A DNA stretch of 64,000 nt from Streptomyces paludis (lineage in GTDB: Bacteria > Actinomycetota > Actinomycetes > Streptomycetales > Streptomycetaceae). Below are positions 43,691 through 54,100 of the stretch, one piece after another (position 1 is the first letter of the stretch; each line of letters begins with the position of its first letter). The DNA lies in assembly GCF_003344965.1 (NCBI RefSeq), contig NZ_CP031194.1:1674001-1738000 (forward strand), written 5' to 3'. The notes under the pieces were generated by a model, which worked only from the letters and a program-made list of their open reading frames with translations, made no database searches and had not been told where the DNA came from. The position numbers were made by a program, and so were the translations under genes.

Positions 43691-45313
43691 CTACTCCTCC
43701 AACTCGCCGCTGCCGCCCGAGAACTGCGCCAGCCGGAAGACCACGAACTCGGCGGGCTTGACCGGCGAGACGCCGATCTGGCAGATGACCCGTCCCAGGT
43801 CCACCGACTCCGGCGGGTTGGTCTCGGCGTCACACTTCACGTAGTAGGCGTCCTGCGGCGAGGCGCCGAAGAGCGCGCCGCTGCGCCACTCCGTCACCAG
43901 GAACGCGGAGATGTTGCGCCTGATCCGGGCCCACAGCGCCTGGTCGTTGGGCTCGAACACGACCCACTGCGTGCCGTTGAGGATCGACTCCTCCAGGTAG
44001 TTGAAGTACCTGCGGACGTTGAGGTAGCGCCAGGCCGGGTCGGAGGAGAGGGTGCGCGCACCCCAGACGCGGATGCCGCGGCCGGGGAAGGTGCGGATGC
44101 AGTTGACGCCGATCGGGTTGAGCAGGTCCTGCTCGCCCCGGGTGATCTGAAGCTCCAGGTCGACGGCGCCGCGGACGACCTCGTTGGCGGGGGCCTTGTG
44201 CACACCGCGCTCGGAGTCGTTACGGGCCCAGATGCCGGCGATGTGACCGCTCGGCGGGATCAGCCGGGTCTGGCCGCCGGCCGGGTCGAAGACCTTGATC
44301 CAGGGGTAGTAGAGCGCGGCGTACTTGGAGTCGTAGTTGGACGTCTCCTGGCGCCAGACCCGGATCTGCCGGGCGTTGAGGCCGGGCGGCGGGTCGATGA
44401 TCGCCAGCCGGTCGCCCATGAGTTCGCAGTGGGCGATCAGACCGAGCTGGACGGCCTTCACGGCCTCCAGGTCGATCGCGCCGCGCTGGTAGGCGGCCAT
44501 CAGGTCGGGGACGGCGACCATCGAGACCTCGTCCACCGCTTCGAGACCGCCGAAGCCCGTACGGTCCGAGGAGTCGCCCAGGTACTCGGCGATGCCGACC
44601 GACTCGGTCTCCACCGGGTCCGGGACCGCGGGGGTCTGCGCGGCGGCGGGCACGGCGAGCGCGACCGTCTGGTTGTCGGGGCGGGCCAGCTGCGAGGCCG
44701 CGACCGCCTCCTGCACGGAGATCAGCGCGGAGCGCTCCTTGACCTGCGTGACCACGTAGTTGCGGGCGCTCTTCTTCGCCGAGACGTCAAAGGTCTCGAC
44801 GGGCTTCGCGCCGTCCTTGACGACCAGCCGGAAACGCTCGGCGGGGCCCTCGCCCTCGGCGTCCGTGACCTCGACGCTGAGCGTGCCGCTCTCGCCGGGC
44901 GCGATGGCCGACACCTTGAACGTGCCGAGGGCCTGGGGCGCCCCGGCCGTCAGCGCGGCGGGACCCGTACCGGCGGCGACGGCGGACCGGCCGCGCCGGC
45001 CGTCGACCGCGCTGCCGCCCTCGGTCGGCGCGCCCGCCACTCCGCCGGGGGTGCCGCCCACACGGACGACATAGGCGGCGGAACCGCCGTTGTTGAAGAA
45101 GCCGTACACCGAGTGAGCCAGGAAGTAGCCGTCGGTGAACTCTCCGAAGGAGGCGACGTACTGGGTCCAGTTGGTGACCAGCGTCGGCTCGTTCAGCGGA
45201 CCTTCGGGCGCCAGCCCGACGAACGCGGCCACCGAGGTGCCGACCCCCTCGATCGGACGAGAGCCGCTGGCCACTTCTTCCACGTATACGCCCGGCGACA
45301 GGTAAGACGGCAT
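43691..45313 (-). CDS. eCIS contractile sheath protein (Cis2)
   Basis: A 540-residue tail sheath protein. The N-terminus SYLSPGVYVEEVASGSRPIE is the family hallmark, followed by a subtilisin-like-fold middle and the C-terminal core ARTLSSDPAWRYLNVRRYFNYLEESI with later GSGELEE. A variable, Gly/Ala-rich insert lies at about residues 100-150. ATG 45313 has GAGGAG ahead of it. Sheath rings contract and drive the tube. There is one sheath gene here, while AFP/PVC systems have two or three. Confidence 0.95.
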   Translation of the reverse strand: MPSYLSPGVYVEEVASGSRPIEGVGTSVAAFVGLAPEGPLNEPTLVTNWTQYVASFGEFTDGYFLAHSVYGFFNNGGSAAYVVRVGGTPGGVAGAPTEGGSAVDGRRGRSAVAAGTGPAALTAGAPQALGTFKVSAIAPGESGTLSVEVTDAEGEGPAERFRLVVKDGAKPVETFDVSAKKSARNYVVTQVKERSALISVQEAVAASQLARPDNQTVALAVPAAAQTPAVPDPVETESVGIAEYLGDSSDRTGFGGLEAVDEVSMVAVPDLMAAYQRGAIDLEAVKAVQLGLIAHCELMGDRLAIIDPPPGLNARQIRVWRQETSNYDSKYAALYYPWIKVFDPAGGQTRLIPPSGHIAGIWARNDSERGVHKAPANEVVRGAVDLELQITRGEQDLLNPIGVNCIRTFPGRGIRVWGARTLSSDPAWRYLNVRRYFNYLEESILNGTQWVVFEPNDQALWARIRRNISAFLVTEWRSGALFGASPQDAYYVKCDAETNPPESVDLGRVICQIGVSPVKPAEFVVFRLAQFSGGSGELEE

Positions 45314-45606
45314 GCTCTGCTCTCCTCGGGGTACCAAGACAAGTCCAGAATTCAGCCTCTCGGTCCGAGTGCGGTCAGGTAAACGTCCTCACGTACCTGA
45401 TCAGGGGCACGGAATATGTCCCTGGGGGCAACTCCCGCGCCCCCGGAGCCACCCCGCCCCTCGCCGCGCCACGGTGTAGCCGGTGCCTGGCGGCGAACGG
45501 GCGTTTGCGTGCGGGGTTTCAAGGGCAAGGCGCGCCACCTTTCGGGCAGCGGCGGTACCCCGCGGCTTCTGCCGTCGTCTTCCCGGGGGACAGTAACGTC
45601 CATCGG
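45314..45606. other. Divergent intergenic region within the eCIS cluster
   Basis: This 293-base gap separates the minus-strand sheath gene from the plus-strand membrane protein and should hold promoters for both. I see no confident -10/-35 pair and no gene. An open frame crosses it on the plus strand, but its first 34 codons (before GTG 45607) are Arg/Pro-rich and do not look coded. Confidence 0.5.
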
Positions 45607-47223
45607 GTGACCACCTGGACATCCCTGGAGCCCGCCTCGACCACGGTCGACCCGGGCAGCAGCACCACCGTACGACTGCGTCTGCGCAACACCGGCGACG
45701 TCGTCGATGAGTACCGCTTCGAGGCCGTCGGCGACATCGCACCGTACGTCACGGTGGAACCGCCGTCCATCAGGCTCTTTCCTGGAACCACCGGCACCGT
45801 GGAGCTGACGTTCTCCCCGCCCCGCAGCCCGGACGCGACGGCCGGGCCGCATCCGTACGGGGTGCGCATCCTGCCCACCGAGCACCCCGGGTCAGCCACG
45901 GTCACCGAAGGGAACGTCACCTTCACCGCCTTCACGGAGGTACGGGCCGAGCTGGTCCCGCACACCGTCAAGGGACGCTTCAGGGGCCGGCCCAAGCTGG
46001 CCGTCGACAACCTCGGCAACACGCCGCTCACCATGTCGGTCACCGGCGGCGACAACGGCGACCAGCTGTCGTACGAGATCGTTCCCGCGAACATCCAGAT
46101 CGCCCCCGGCCGCGCCGCCTTCGTCGACGCGACCCTCAAGCCCCGGCAGATCACCTGGGTGGGGCAGAAGCAGCAGCGGCCGTACGAGCTGGCGCTGCGG
46201 CGCTCGGGGACCGAGCCCCTGACCGTGGACGGAACGTACGTACAGCGCAGCTTTCTGCCGTTCTGGCTGATGACCACGCTGAGTCTGCTGCTCGCGCTCA
46301 CCATCGCCGGCGTTGTGCTCTGGTTCAACTACAAGGCACCGGTCACCACCCTCGCGCGGCCGAAGATCCAGCAGGTGGGGGCCACCGCGCTGCCGGAGGA
46401 GCCACCGGAGAAGGCGCAGGAACTGACGCCCGAGAAGCCGACGTCGGAGATCACCCCCGAGCCGCCCACGACGGACGACGGTCCCGGGGACACCGTGGAC
46501 ACCGGGGACGGCGGCGGGGACAGCGGCGGCAGTGGCGGAGGCGGAGGCGGCGGGGACAAGGAAAAGGAGAAGGAAGAGGAGGAGGTCGAGAACGAGATCA
46601 TCCCCGAGGGTCCGCTGCCCATCACACAGGCGGACAAGCCCAATCTCTTCGTGCAGTTCGCCCAGGTACGCCTGGTGGAGGGAGCGGCCGGCTGCAAGCT
46701 GACCGCCCCGCACACGGTGGGCAAGCTGGACGCGGCGACCAAGGAAGCGCTGAAGTGCTTCCAGCAGGCCAACGACCGGAATTACAGCGGCTCCAGCCGG
46801 CTGGGCGAGTTCGACGGCTACGGGTTCCTGGGCCGCAGCACGATGACCGCGCTCCTGGCGTCCCACTTCGTCGCCGTCGAGACCGTGCCGCTGAAGGACG
46901 GCGAGGCCAGCCCGGAGGTGTTCTGGGTGCGGAACATGCTGCTCTGGGGCACCCAGGCCGAGATCGACGACGGTGACCTGGAGTCGACGATCGCGTACAC
47001 GAGGGCCAACATCAAGTATCTGCGGGACCGTATCCAGGACAAGGACGTCCTGACTCCGGGTCTCACGAACAGGATCAAGGAGTACCAGGGCCTGATCGGC
47101 GCCGAGAAGACCGGCGTGGTCGACCAGGCGGCGCTCACGAAGGCGAAGCACGGCTGGACCAAGGCGGCGGACTTCCCCGGCACCGTGGTGGCCAAGGACT
47201 GGCTCCCGGGACCGATGCAGTAG
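45607..47223 (+). CDS. eCIS-linked membrane protein with Ig-like and peptidoglycan-binding-like domains
   Basis: A 538-residue protein on the strand opposite to the other eCIS genes. Residues 1-205 form two Ig-like beta domains (STTVDPGSSTTVRLRLRNTG; FTAFTEVRAEL). One transmembrane helix lies at about 217-241 (LMTTLSLLLALTIAGVVLWF). Next comes a Glu/Pro/Gly/Asp linker, then a C-terminal region with peptidoglycan-binding-like features (AATKEALKCFQQANDRNY; GRSTMTALLASHF). With no signal peptide, the Ig part is probably cytoplasmic and the C-terminus outside. Such genes recur in Streptomyces eCIS clusters. A membrane docking or wall-anchoring role is an inference. Confidence 0.82.
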   Translation: MTTWTSLEPASTTVDPGSSTTVRLRLRNTGDVVDEYRFEAVGDIAPYVTVEPPSIRLFPGTTGTVELTFSPPRSPDATAGPHPYGVRILPTEHPGSATVTEGNVTFTAFTEVRAELVPHTVKGRFRGRPKLAVDNLGNTPLTMSVTGGDNGDQLSYEIVPANIQIAPGRAAFVDATLKPRQITWVGQKQQRPYELALRRSGTEPLTVDGTYVQRSFLPFWLMTTLSLLLALTIAGVVLWFNYKAPVTTLARPKIQQVGATALPEEPPEKAQELTPEKPTSEITPEPPTTDDGPGDTVDTGDGGGDSGGSGGGGGGGDKEKEKEEEEVENEIIPEGPLPITQADKPNLFVQFAQVRLVEGAAGCKLTAPHTVGKLDAATKEALKCFQQANDRNYSGSSRLGEFDGYGFLGRSTMTALLASHFVAVETVPLKDGEASPEVFWVRNMLLWGTQAEIDDGDLESTIAYTRANIKYLRDRIQDKDVLTPGLTNRIKEYQGLIGAEKTGVVDQAALTKAKHGWTKAADFPGTVVAKDWLPGPMQ

Positions 47224-47292
47224 ACCGCTGGTCAGGGTGGTCGCGCCGCGGGGCTGTGAAGCCCGCGGCGCGGCCACCAGAACGGGCTTCGT

Positions 47293-49347
47293 CTACCAGG
47301 ACGCGTCGTCCAGCACCAGCCGGCCCGCCTTGCGGTACTCGCGCTGGGCGCCCGCCAGCAGATCCGCCGTCGAGACGGCGCCGCCCCGGTCCGCCGCCGC
47401 GTACGCGGCCGTGACGACCGCGCTGCGGATCGAGCCGCCCGCCAGCTCGAAGTCCCGGGCGCAGGACGCCGGATCGATGTCGTCGGCGCACGGGACATGG
47501 GCGAGGCTGTGCCGCCAGAGCGCCAGGCGCTGGGCCTTGTCGGGGAACGGGAAGTCGACCACCAGGTCCAGCCGGCGGGTGAAGGCGTCGTCGATGTTGG
47601 AGCGCAGGTTGGTGGTCAGCAGCGCGATACCGTCGAACGACTCCAGGCGCTGGAGGAGATACGCGCTCTCCATGTTCGCGTGGCGGTCGTTGGAGCTGCT
47701 GACCTCGGAGCGCTTGCCGAAGACCGCGTCGGCCTCGTCGAAGAGCAGGACCGCGTCCGTACGGTCGGCCTCGGTGAAGATCCGCTCCAGGTTCTTCTCC
47801 GTCTCGCCGACGTACTTGTCCACGACGGACGGCAGTTGTACGACGTAGAGATCGAGGCCGAGTTCGCCCGCGACCACCTCGGCGGAGAGCGTCTTGCCCG
47901 TACCGGAATCGCCCGCGAACAGCGCCACCACACCCCGGCCGCGCCCGCCGCCCGCGCTCAGCCGCCAGTCGCCGAGCACCCGGTCGCGGTGCTGGGCGCG
48001 CCGGACCAGTTCGCGCAGCTGCGACAGCGGGCCCTCGGGCAGGACGAGATCGTTCCAGCCGACGTCGGGCCGGATACGGCGGGCGTGCCGCTCCAGGCCG
48101 GACACGGACTGCTGCCGGGCCGCGAGCCGCAGATGCGCGGCGGACAGCTCCGTACCGTCGAACGCGGCGAGGTCCAGGGCCGCGCGGGAGGCGCGGTCGA
48201 TCCCGCCGGGTCCGATCCGGTACGCGGCGACGACCGGCGCCAGGTCGAAGCCCGGCTCCTCGGGGCCGAGCGCCGCCCGCCAGGCGTCGAGCGCGCCGGC
48301 CCGCTGCCGGGGGGCGTCCAGCACGAGCGGGTCGGGCCCGCCCTCGCACCACTGGGGGTCGTACGGGCGCGGGTCCGCGAACACCACCGGGACATCGTGC
48401 ACCGCCAGCGCCCGGACCAGCTTCTCCGGCCTCTCGGGCAGCGAGGTCACCACGATCGCCTGCCCGGTCAGCCGCGCCTCGCGGAGCAGTTCCCGGTACG
48501 GGAGGCGCTCCCCCGTCGCCCGGTCCGCCGACGTGTGGTCATCGGGGCGGTGGTCGTCCTGGGGGTCGCCCGCCTGATGCCCCGGGGTGAGATGCAGGGC
48601 GTCGATACCGGCCGCGTCCAGGGCGACGGTGGCGCAGGCGAGCCCGTCGCCGTCGCGGTGTTCGCGCAGGTAGACGGTGAGCGGGCGCGCCGAGAGCGCC
48701 TCGGCCAGCCGCCGTACCAGCGGGTCGTCGCCGTGCACCGGGCCCGCGCTCCGCGGGTACGGCAGCGGGCGTACGGTGCCGCCCAGCGCCGGGTCCGGGG
48801 TGTCGTCGCCCAGCAGATGCGCCACGACCCGGTCGGGCACGCGCAAGGAGCGGCTGAGGAAGGGGCGTTCGGGCTCCTCGACCTCGATCAGCGCCCGCGC
48901 GAGCAGCGGCGCGGCCGGGTGGAGCCGGGAGCGGCCGAAGGCGGAGTGCGTGGGCAGGCCGCAGAGTTCGAGCGCGAGCGCGACGGTCGCGCGGCGACGG
49001 GTGACGTCGTCGTTGAGGTAGCCGTACAGCGACTCGAAGGTACGGTCCAGGTCGGGCGCGAGCGCGATCAGCAGGATCTGCATGTCGAGCGGGCCGAAGC
49101 CCAGCCGGCGGGCGAGTCGGTGGAGCCGGTCGTCGGGGTGCGGCTCCGGGGCTTTCGGCTCTTCCGCCTCTGCCGGCCCTTCCGGCTCGAACAGCAGGTG
49201 CCGTACCCGGTCGTCCGTCAGATACATCCCGCGCATCGGGTCGTTGGCCGTCGGGTCGGTGGCGCTGCGCCGGTCGACCAGGAGGGCCACCCGGTCGCGG
49301 AGTCGCGCGAGCCGTTCGAGCAGAGGGTAGGAGGGGTCGCCGCTCAT
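47293..49347 (-). CDS. eCIS AAA+ ATPase (Cis15-like)
   Basis: A 684-residue ATPase. The N-terminal 430 residues are the winged-helix-like domain found in AAA ATPases of eCIS and related clusters. The AAA core has Walker A GDSGTGKT (residues 479-486), Walker B AVLLFDEADAVFG, and the second region of homology with SNIDDAFTRRLDLVVDFPFP (arginine finger RR). In AFP/PVC the ATPase is thought to remodel or load components. The start overlaps the DUF4255 gene by four bases; it is followed by the plus-strand gene. Confidence 0.9.
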   Translation of the reverse strand: MSGDPSYPLLERLARLRDRVALLVDRRSATDPTANDPMRGMYLTDDRVRHLLFEPEGPAEAEEPKAPEPHPDDRLHRLARRLGFGPLDMQILLIALAPDLDRTFESLYGYLNDDVTRRRATVALALELCGLPTHSAFGRSRLHPAAPLLARALIEVEEPERPFLSRSLRVPDRVVAHLLGDDTPDPALGGTVRPLPYPRSAGPVHGDDPLVRRLAEALSARPLTVYLREHRDGDGLACATVALDAAGIDALHLTPGHQAGDPQDDHRPDDHTSADRATGERLPYRELLREARLTGQAIVVTSLPERPEKLVRALAVHDVPVVFADPRPYDPQWCEGGPDPLVLDAPRQRAGALDAWRAALGPEEPGFDLAPVVAAYRIGPGGIDRASRAALDLAAFDGTELSAAHLRLAARQQSVSGLERHARRIRPDVGWNDLVLPEGPLSQLRELVRRAQHRDRVLGDWRLSAGGGRGRGVVALFAGDSGTGKTLSAEVVAGELGLDLYVVQLPSVVDKYVGETEKNLERIFTEADRTDAVLLFDEADAVFGKRSEVSSSNDRHANMESAYLLQRLESFDGIALLTTNLRSNIDDAFTRRLDLVVDFPFPDKAQRLALWRHSLAHVPCADDIDPASCARDFELAGGSIRSAVVTAAYAAADRGGAVSTADLLAGAQREYRKAGRLVLDDASW

Positions 49348-50033
49348 TTCCGCTGCTCCGGAACCGCTCCGCTCGTACCGTTCCTCCTCACGAAGTCCTC
49401 CTTGGCGGCGGCGAGGGCCTCCGGGCTGAGGTAGTGCGTGGGACTGTCGTCGGGCGCACCGCCCCTCCCCCGTATCTGCACACCGAGGCCCTCCGTGACC
49501 GGCGGACCGACCCGGTATTCGGGGGACGCCAGGAGGGGCGCGGTGATCACCACGTCGAGCGAGGGCTTGAGTTCGCCGTTGAGCGCGGACCAGATGTCCG
49601 CGAGCGAGCGCGCCTCCGTGTGCGTTCCCGAGACCGACAGCGGGATGGAGAGCTTGAGTCCGGCGAGGGACCCGGTCAGTACCTCCGGCGGGAGGATCTC
49701 CCAGGGCAGCAGTGTGTGCAGTACCGCGGAGAGCATCCGGTGTTCGTCCTGCGGGCGCTTGGTCCAGGCGGTGACGAGATACGCGAGCCGGAACCAGCGC
49801 GGTGGCTGGCGCTGATGGACGGCGATGCCCCGCTCGTCACGGACCGACACCGCGCCACGCTGACGGCGTGTGGTGTCCTCGCGGATGTCGTAGAGATACG
49901 CGTCGATGGTCGGGGCGTTGCGCCGGGCCGCCCAGTCGCGTGTCGGGGCGTCGAAGACGACTTCGACGTCGGACCCCGCGAAGGCGCCGCGGGTGAGGAG
50001 TCCCCGGAGGATGTCGTCCACCTCGTGGATCAC
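49344..50033 (-). CDS. eCIS tail terminator/cap protein (DUF4255, Cis16-like)
   Basis: A 229-residue DUF4255 (Pvc16 N-terminal domain) protein. The marks are MIHEVDDILRGLL at the start, DAPTRDWAARRNAPTIDAYL and the later YLVTAWTKRPQDEHRMLSAV. The family caps the tube and sheath at the end away from the baseplate. It is the first gene of the minus-strand operon and overlaps the ATPase gene. The 297 bases between its start and the LuxR gene end (50034-50330) hold the promoter region; I see no other gene there. Confidence 0.9.
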   Translation of the reverse strand: MIHEVDDILRGLLTRGAFAGSDVEVVFDAPTRDWAARRNAPTIDAYLYDIREDTTRRQRGAVSVRDERGIAVHQRQPPRWFRLAYLVTAWTKRPQDEHRMLSAVLHTLLPWEILPPEVLTGSLAGLKLSIPLSVSGTHTEARSLADIWSALNGELKPSLDVVITAPLLASPEYRVGPPVTEGLGVQIRGRGGAPDDSPTHYLSPEALAAAKEDFVRRNGTSGAVPEQRK

Positions 50034-50330
50034 GGTCGTGCAGCCCTTCGCTGTCGCCGTTCGCCGTCCGGCCGCTCGTCACCGAACGCCCCGTCGCCGA
50101 ACGACCTGTCACCTGTACCCGATGGGGAGGCCGCGCGAATAGGTGGGGCGGCCTCTTACCTGTACTCGATTGCATGTCGTCGTGGGCGCCTCGGCATGGT
50201 GCGCCCCAGCCCATCATCGCCGTCCGGACGCCCATCCCGCGAGCCGCCGGGGGGACGATCAAGGGGCAATCCCCCTGCCCCCGCGCCGCCCCATCCCTGT
50301 CCTCAGGGCCCTTGACTCACTCGCGAACCA

Positions 50331-50975
50331 TCAGATGTAGCCTTCCCGCAAGGCATACGCCACGGCATGGGCGCGGTTGCGGAGTTGCAGACGGGTCGTG
50401 AGACCGTGCATGACGTTTTTGACTGTGCGTTCGGAGTACGACAGTTTGCTGGCAATCTCCCCGGTGTCCATCCCCTCGGCCACGAGCCGGAGCACGTCGA
50501 CCTCGCGCGGCGCCAAGCCGGAGCCGGTGGTTCCCGACGGGCCGCCGGTGCCACGCTGTAACGTGCCGACCTGGGCAATGAGTCTGCCCAGCAGGTCGGC
50601 CGGCAGATCCCCGTCGCCCCGGGATGCCGCGAGCACCGCTTGGAGCAGCCGGTGGCCGGTGGCCTCGCGCCGCCAGACGATCGCGCCGACGCCGTACTCG
50701 ATCACCTGGAGCAGCTCCGCCTCCCGGATCAGGCTGGTGACGAGGACGGCCTTGGTGCCGTCCGTACGGGTCAGCCGCCTCAGCCGCGAGAGCGTCGGTT
50801 CGTCCAGTCCCTCGGCGAGCAGGACCGCGACCGTGCCCTGCCGGCCCGCGCCCTCGTCGACCAGCTCGATCTCGGCCTGCGGGCGGAGCTGGCTGACCGC
50901 TCCGTCGTGGGAGAGGGGATCCGAGGCATGGATCTCCACCGGAATTCTGACCGGAGTTCGCAGAACCATGCCCAT
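50331..50975 (-). CDS. LuxR-family transcriptional regulator
   Basis: A 214-residue regulator (or 212 if the third residue, also Met, is the start). The C-terminal GerE-type HTH reads LAPREVDVLRLVAEGMDTGE followed by IASKLSYSERTVKNVMHGL. The N-terminal half resembles a receiver domain in fold but lacks a clear phosphorylatable Asp set. It is upstream of the DUF4255 gene in the same direction and divergent from the LAL regulator across 126 bases. Control of the eCIS operon is plausible by position. Confidence 0.88.
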   Translation of the reverse strand: MGMVLRTPVRIPVEIHASDPLSHDGAVSQLRPQAEIELVDEGAGRQGTVAVLLAEGLDEPTLSRLRRLTRTDGTKAVLVTSLIREAELLQVIEYGVGAIVWRREATGHRLLQAVLAASRGDGDLPADLLGRLIAQVGTLQRGTGGPSGTTGSGLAPREVDVLRLVAEGMDTGEIASKLSYSERTVKNVMHGLTTRLQLRNRAHAVAYALREGYI

Positions 50976-51101
50976 ACGTCCTTACGTCTTGCCTCAGCGG
51001 AACAACCGATTCCTGCCCCTGACCACCCTTCCTTCGCTGATAGGACGACCACAACCGTGGCCCACCACGAGACCGACCACGAGATCGGTGGAAGGTTCCC
51101 C

Positions 51102-54100
51102 ATGACGGCGAGTCCGGATCAGGCGGCGAACCCGCCACCGGCCCGCCCGCCGGCACCGTGCTGTCAGCCGGCCGCCGCCGTGCCGCCCGCCGAAGCCGCT
51201 GTCGTACCGTCAACGCAGGTCAAGGAACCTCCCCCGGCCCCCGCCACAAACCACACTCCGTCCCCCGCCCCGTCCTCCACCCCATCCCCCGTCACCGGCC
51301 CCGCCTCGGCCGGGCTCCTGGAGCGGGAGGCCGCCCTGGAGCTGCTGACCGCGGAGGCCGAACGGACCCTGCGCGGCTCGGGACGGCTGGTCCTGTTCCG
51401 CGCGCCCACCGGTACGGGCCGCAGCGCGCTGCTGGAGGCCGCCGTCGAGCTGGGCGCGAAGCTCGGCATGCGGGTGCTGCGGGCCCATGCCTCCGCCGAG
51501 AGTTCCGGCGTCCCCCTCGCCCTCGTACGGCAGCTCCTCGAACGGCCGCCCGGTCTCGGCGGCCTCGGCGGTCTCGGCGGCCTTGGCGACGACACCCCGG
51601 AGACCCCGCACCACCTCGAACTCCCGGCCAGGCTGTGGCAGTTGCTCTGTGCGCACGCGGCCCGGTCGCCCGTGCTGGTCGCCGTGGACGACGCGCACCT
51701 CGCCGACCCCGAGTCCCGGCGCCTGCTGGCCGAGGGGGCCCGGCGGCTGACCGGGATGCCGGTGCTGATGGTGGTGACCGAGCGCGGGCAGTACGACATC
51801 GCCCCGCCGACACCGGGCCTCGCGTACTCGCTGCCCCCCGACGCGGTCCGGGTGCACCCGGTGGCGCCGCTGAGCCGGCGCGCCGCCGAGGAGCTGATCC
51901 GGGGCGCCCTGGGCGCGGACACCAGTGACACCTGGGTGGACGGCTGCGTACGGGCGGGCGCGGGCAATCCGCTGCTGCTGCGCGCCCTGCTCGACGATCT
52001 GCGGGCGGTCTTCCCGGACGGCGTCGGACCGGAGCCGCAACTGCCTCGGAACAGCGCGGAGTTGTATCCGGGGGCGTTCGCAGCGGCGGTCTCGTGGTGG
52101 CTGGAGAGCACGGGCCCAGGAAGCACCGCGGTGGCGCGTGCGCTCGCGGAGCTGGAGGGCACGGACGTGGAGGGCGGGGAGTACGGGGCTCCCGGCGGCC
52201 CCGGAACGCCCGGCCCCCGCGCAGACGCCCAGGACCAGGACGACCAGCCCGACAGCAGCGCCGGCGCCGGCACCGGCCCAAGTCCCCACCCCGGAAGCGG
52301 TATGGGCAACAGCGGTATGGGACACAACGCCATGGGACACAACGGCATGGGCCACAGCTTCGACGCCTTCCTGGCGGAGCTGACCCGGGCCGATCCCGCC
52401 CGCGTCGGCGGCTGGATCGCCGCGATGATCCGGATCGGCCTGCTGCGCCGCGCCCCCGGCAGCGGCGCCCCGCGCTTCGCGCACCCCCTGCTGCGCGGCG
52501 CGGTCCTCGACGGCTGGCCCCACGCGGACCGGCAGGCCCTGCATCTGCGCGCGGCCGAACTGCGCCAACGCCGGGGCGACGGTGCCGAAGCCGTGGCCGG
52601 CCATCTGCTGCGTACCACCCCCGGCGGTACGGCGTACGCCGTCAAGCCACTCCTCGACGCGGCGGCCGACGCGGCCAGGGCCGGCCGGACCGGTGCCGCC
52701 GCGCACTATCTGCGCCGCGCGCTGGACGAACCGCTGCCGCGCGAGCGCCGGGCCGCGGTCCTCACCGAACTGGGCGAACTGGAGTTCGCCGCCGAACGGT
52801 CCGGCGAACGGTCCGGCGGGATACCCCTGCTGGCCGAGGCGCTGCGCCTCCAGGAGGAGCCCCGGGAACGAGTGCTGGCCGCGGTCACCCTTGGCAGCGC
52901 CCTGACCAACCGGGGCGATCCGCACGCCGCGCTCGACGTCATGCGCGATCTGGGCGCGCTGGACGGGGAACCCGTCCTCGCCCGTACGGTCCAGACGGCG
53001 TCCGCGTTCTTCTCCGACCACGACCGGGAGATCCGGCGGGCCGTCTACACCCGGCTGCGCGAGAGCGCCGAGCACGCCCCGGAGCAGATCAGCCCGGCTC
53101 TGCGCGCCCTGCTGATCCGGTACGAGGCGACGGCCGGGCTGCTCTCCGCCGAGTCGGCCGTACGGCAGATCCAGCATCTGCTGGCGGCCCCGGAGGATCC
53201 GCTGCTGGTGCCGTATCTGCTGGGTACGGCCGCCGCCGTGACACAGTGGGCCGACGCGCTGGACCACGCCGAGCGGATCATCAGGAACGGGCTGACCGAG
53301 CACCGGCTGTCGGCGCTGCACCCGGTCCACGGGGCGCTGCTCAACACGCGGCTGGACACGGCGGCGGCGCGCGGGCGGTACCGGTGGGTGCTGGAGGAGA
53401 CCGCCGGCAAGATCCCGGCGCCCGGCGAAGCACCCCGTACCGGAGCGAGCAACTTCCTGGCCCACCGCGTCCTCGCGCTGGTCGAGTGCGGCCGTCCCGC
53501 CGAGGCGGAGCGGCTGACCGCCGGGGTCAACGTCAAGGACGCGTACGACAGTTGGGAGCTGAACCGCTTCCTCTACGCCCGTGGTGTGCTGCGTGCGTCC
53601 GTCGGTGACGCGGCGGGGGCCCTGGACGACTTCCGCGAGTGCGGCAGGCGCCAGCTCGGCCGCGGTGTGGAGAGCCCGGTCGTCACACCGTGGCGCTCGG
53701 CCGCCGCCGAGTGTCATCTGCTCCTCGGCGAACCGCAGGAGGCCCTCGCGCTCGCCGAGGAGGGATACCGGTACGCGGCCGTGTGGGACACCCCCCGGGT
53801 CAGGGGCCGCGCGCTGCGCGCCCTGGGCGCGGCCACCGGCGGCCGGCGCGGTCTGGAACTCACCGCCGAGGCCGTCGCCACCCTGCGCGGCACCGCGCTC
53901 GAAGTCGAGCTGATCCCCGCGCTCATCACCCACGGCCTCCAGCTCACGGCCGCCGGTCAGCCGGGCCAGGCCCGCCCGCTGCTCAGGGAGGCCGCGGCGG
54001 CGGCCGAACGGCTGGGCGCGGTACGGCTGTCGGGCGACGCGGACCAGGCCCTGCGCGCCAGCGGCGCCCGCCGCACCAACGCCTCGCTGACGGGCCGGAG

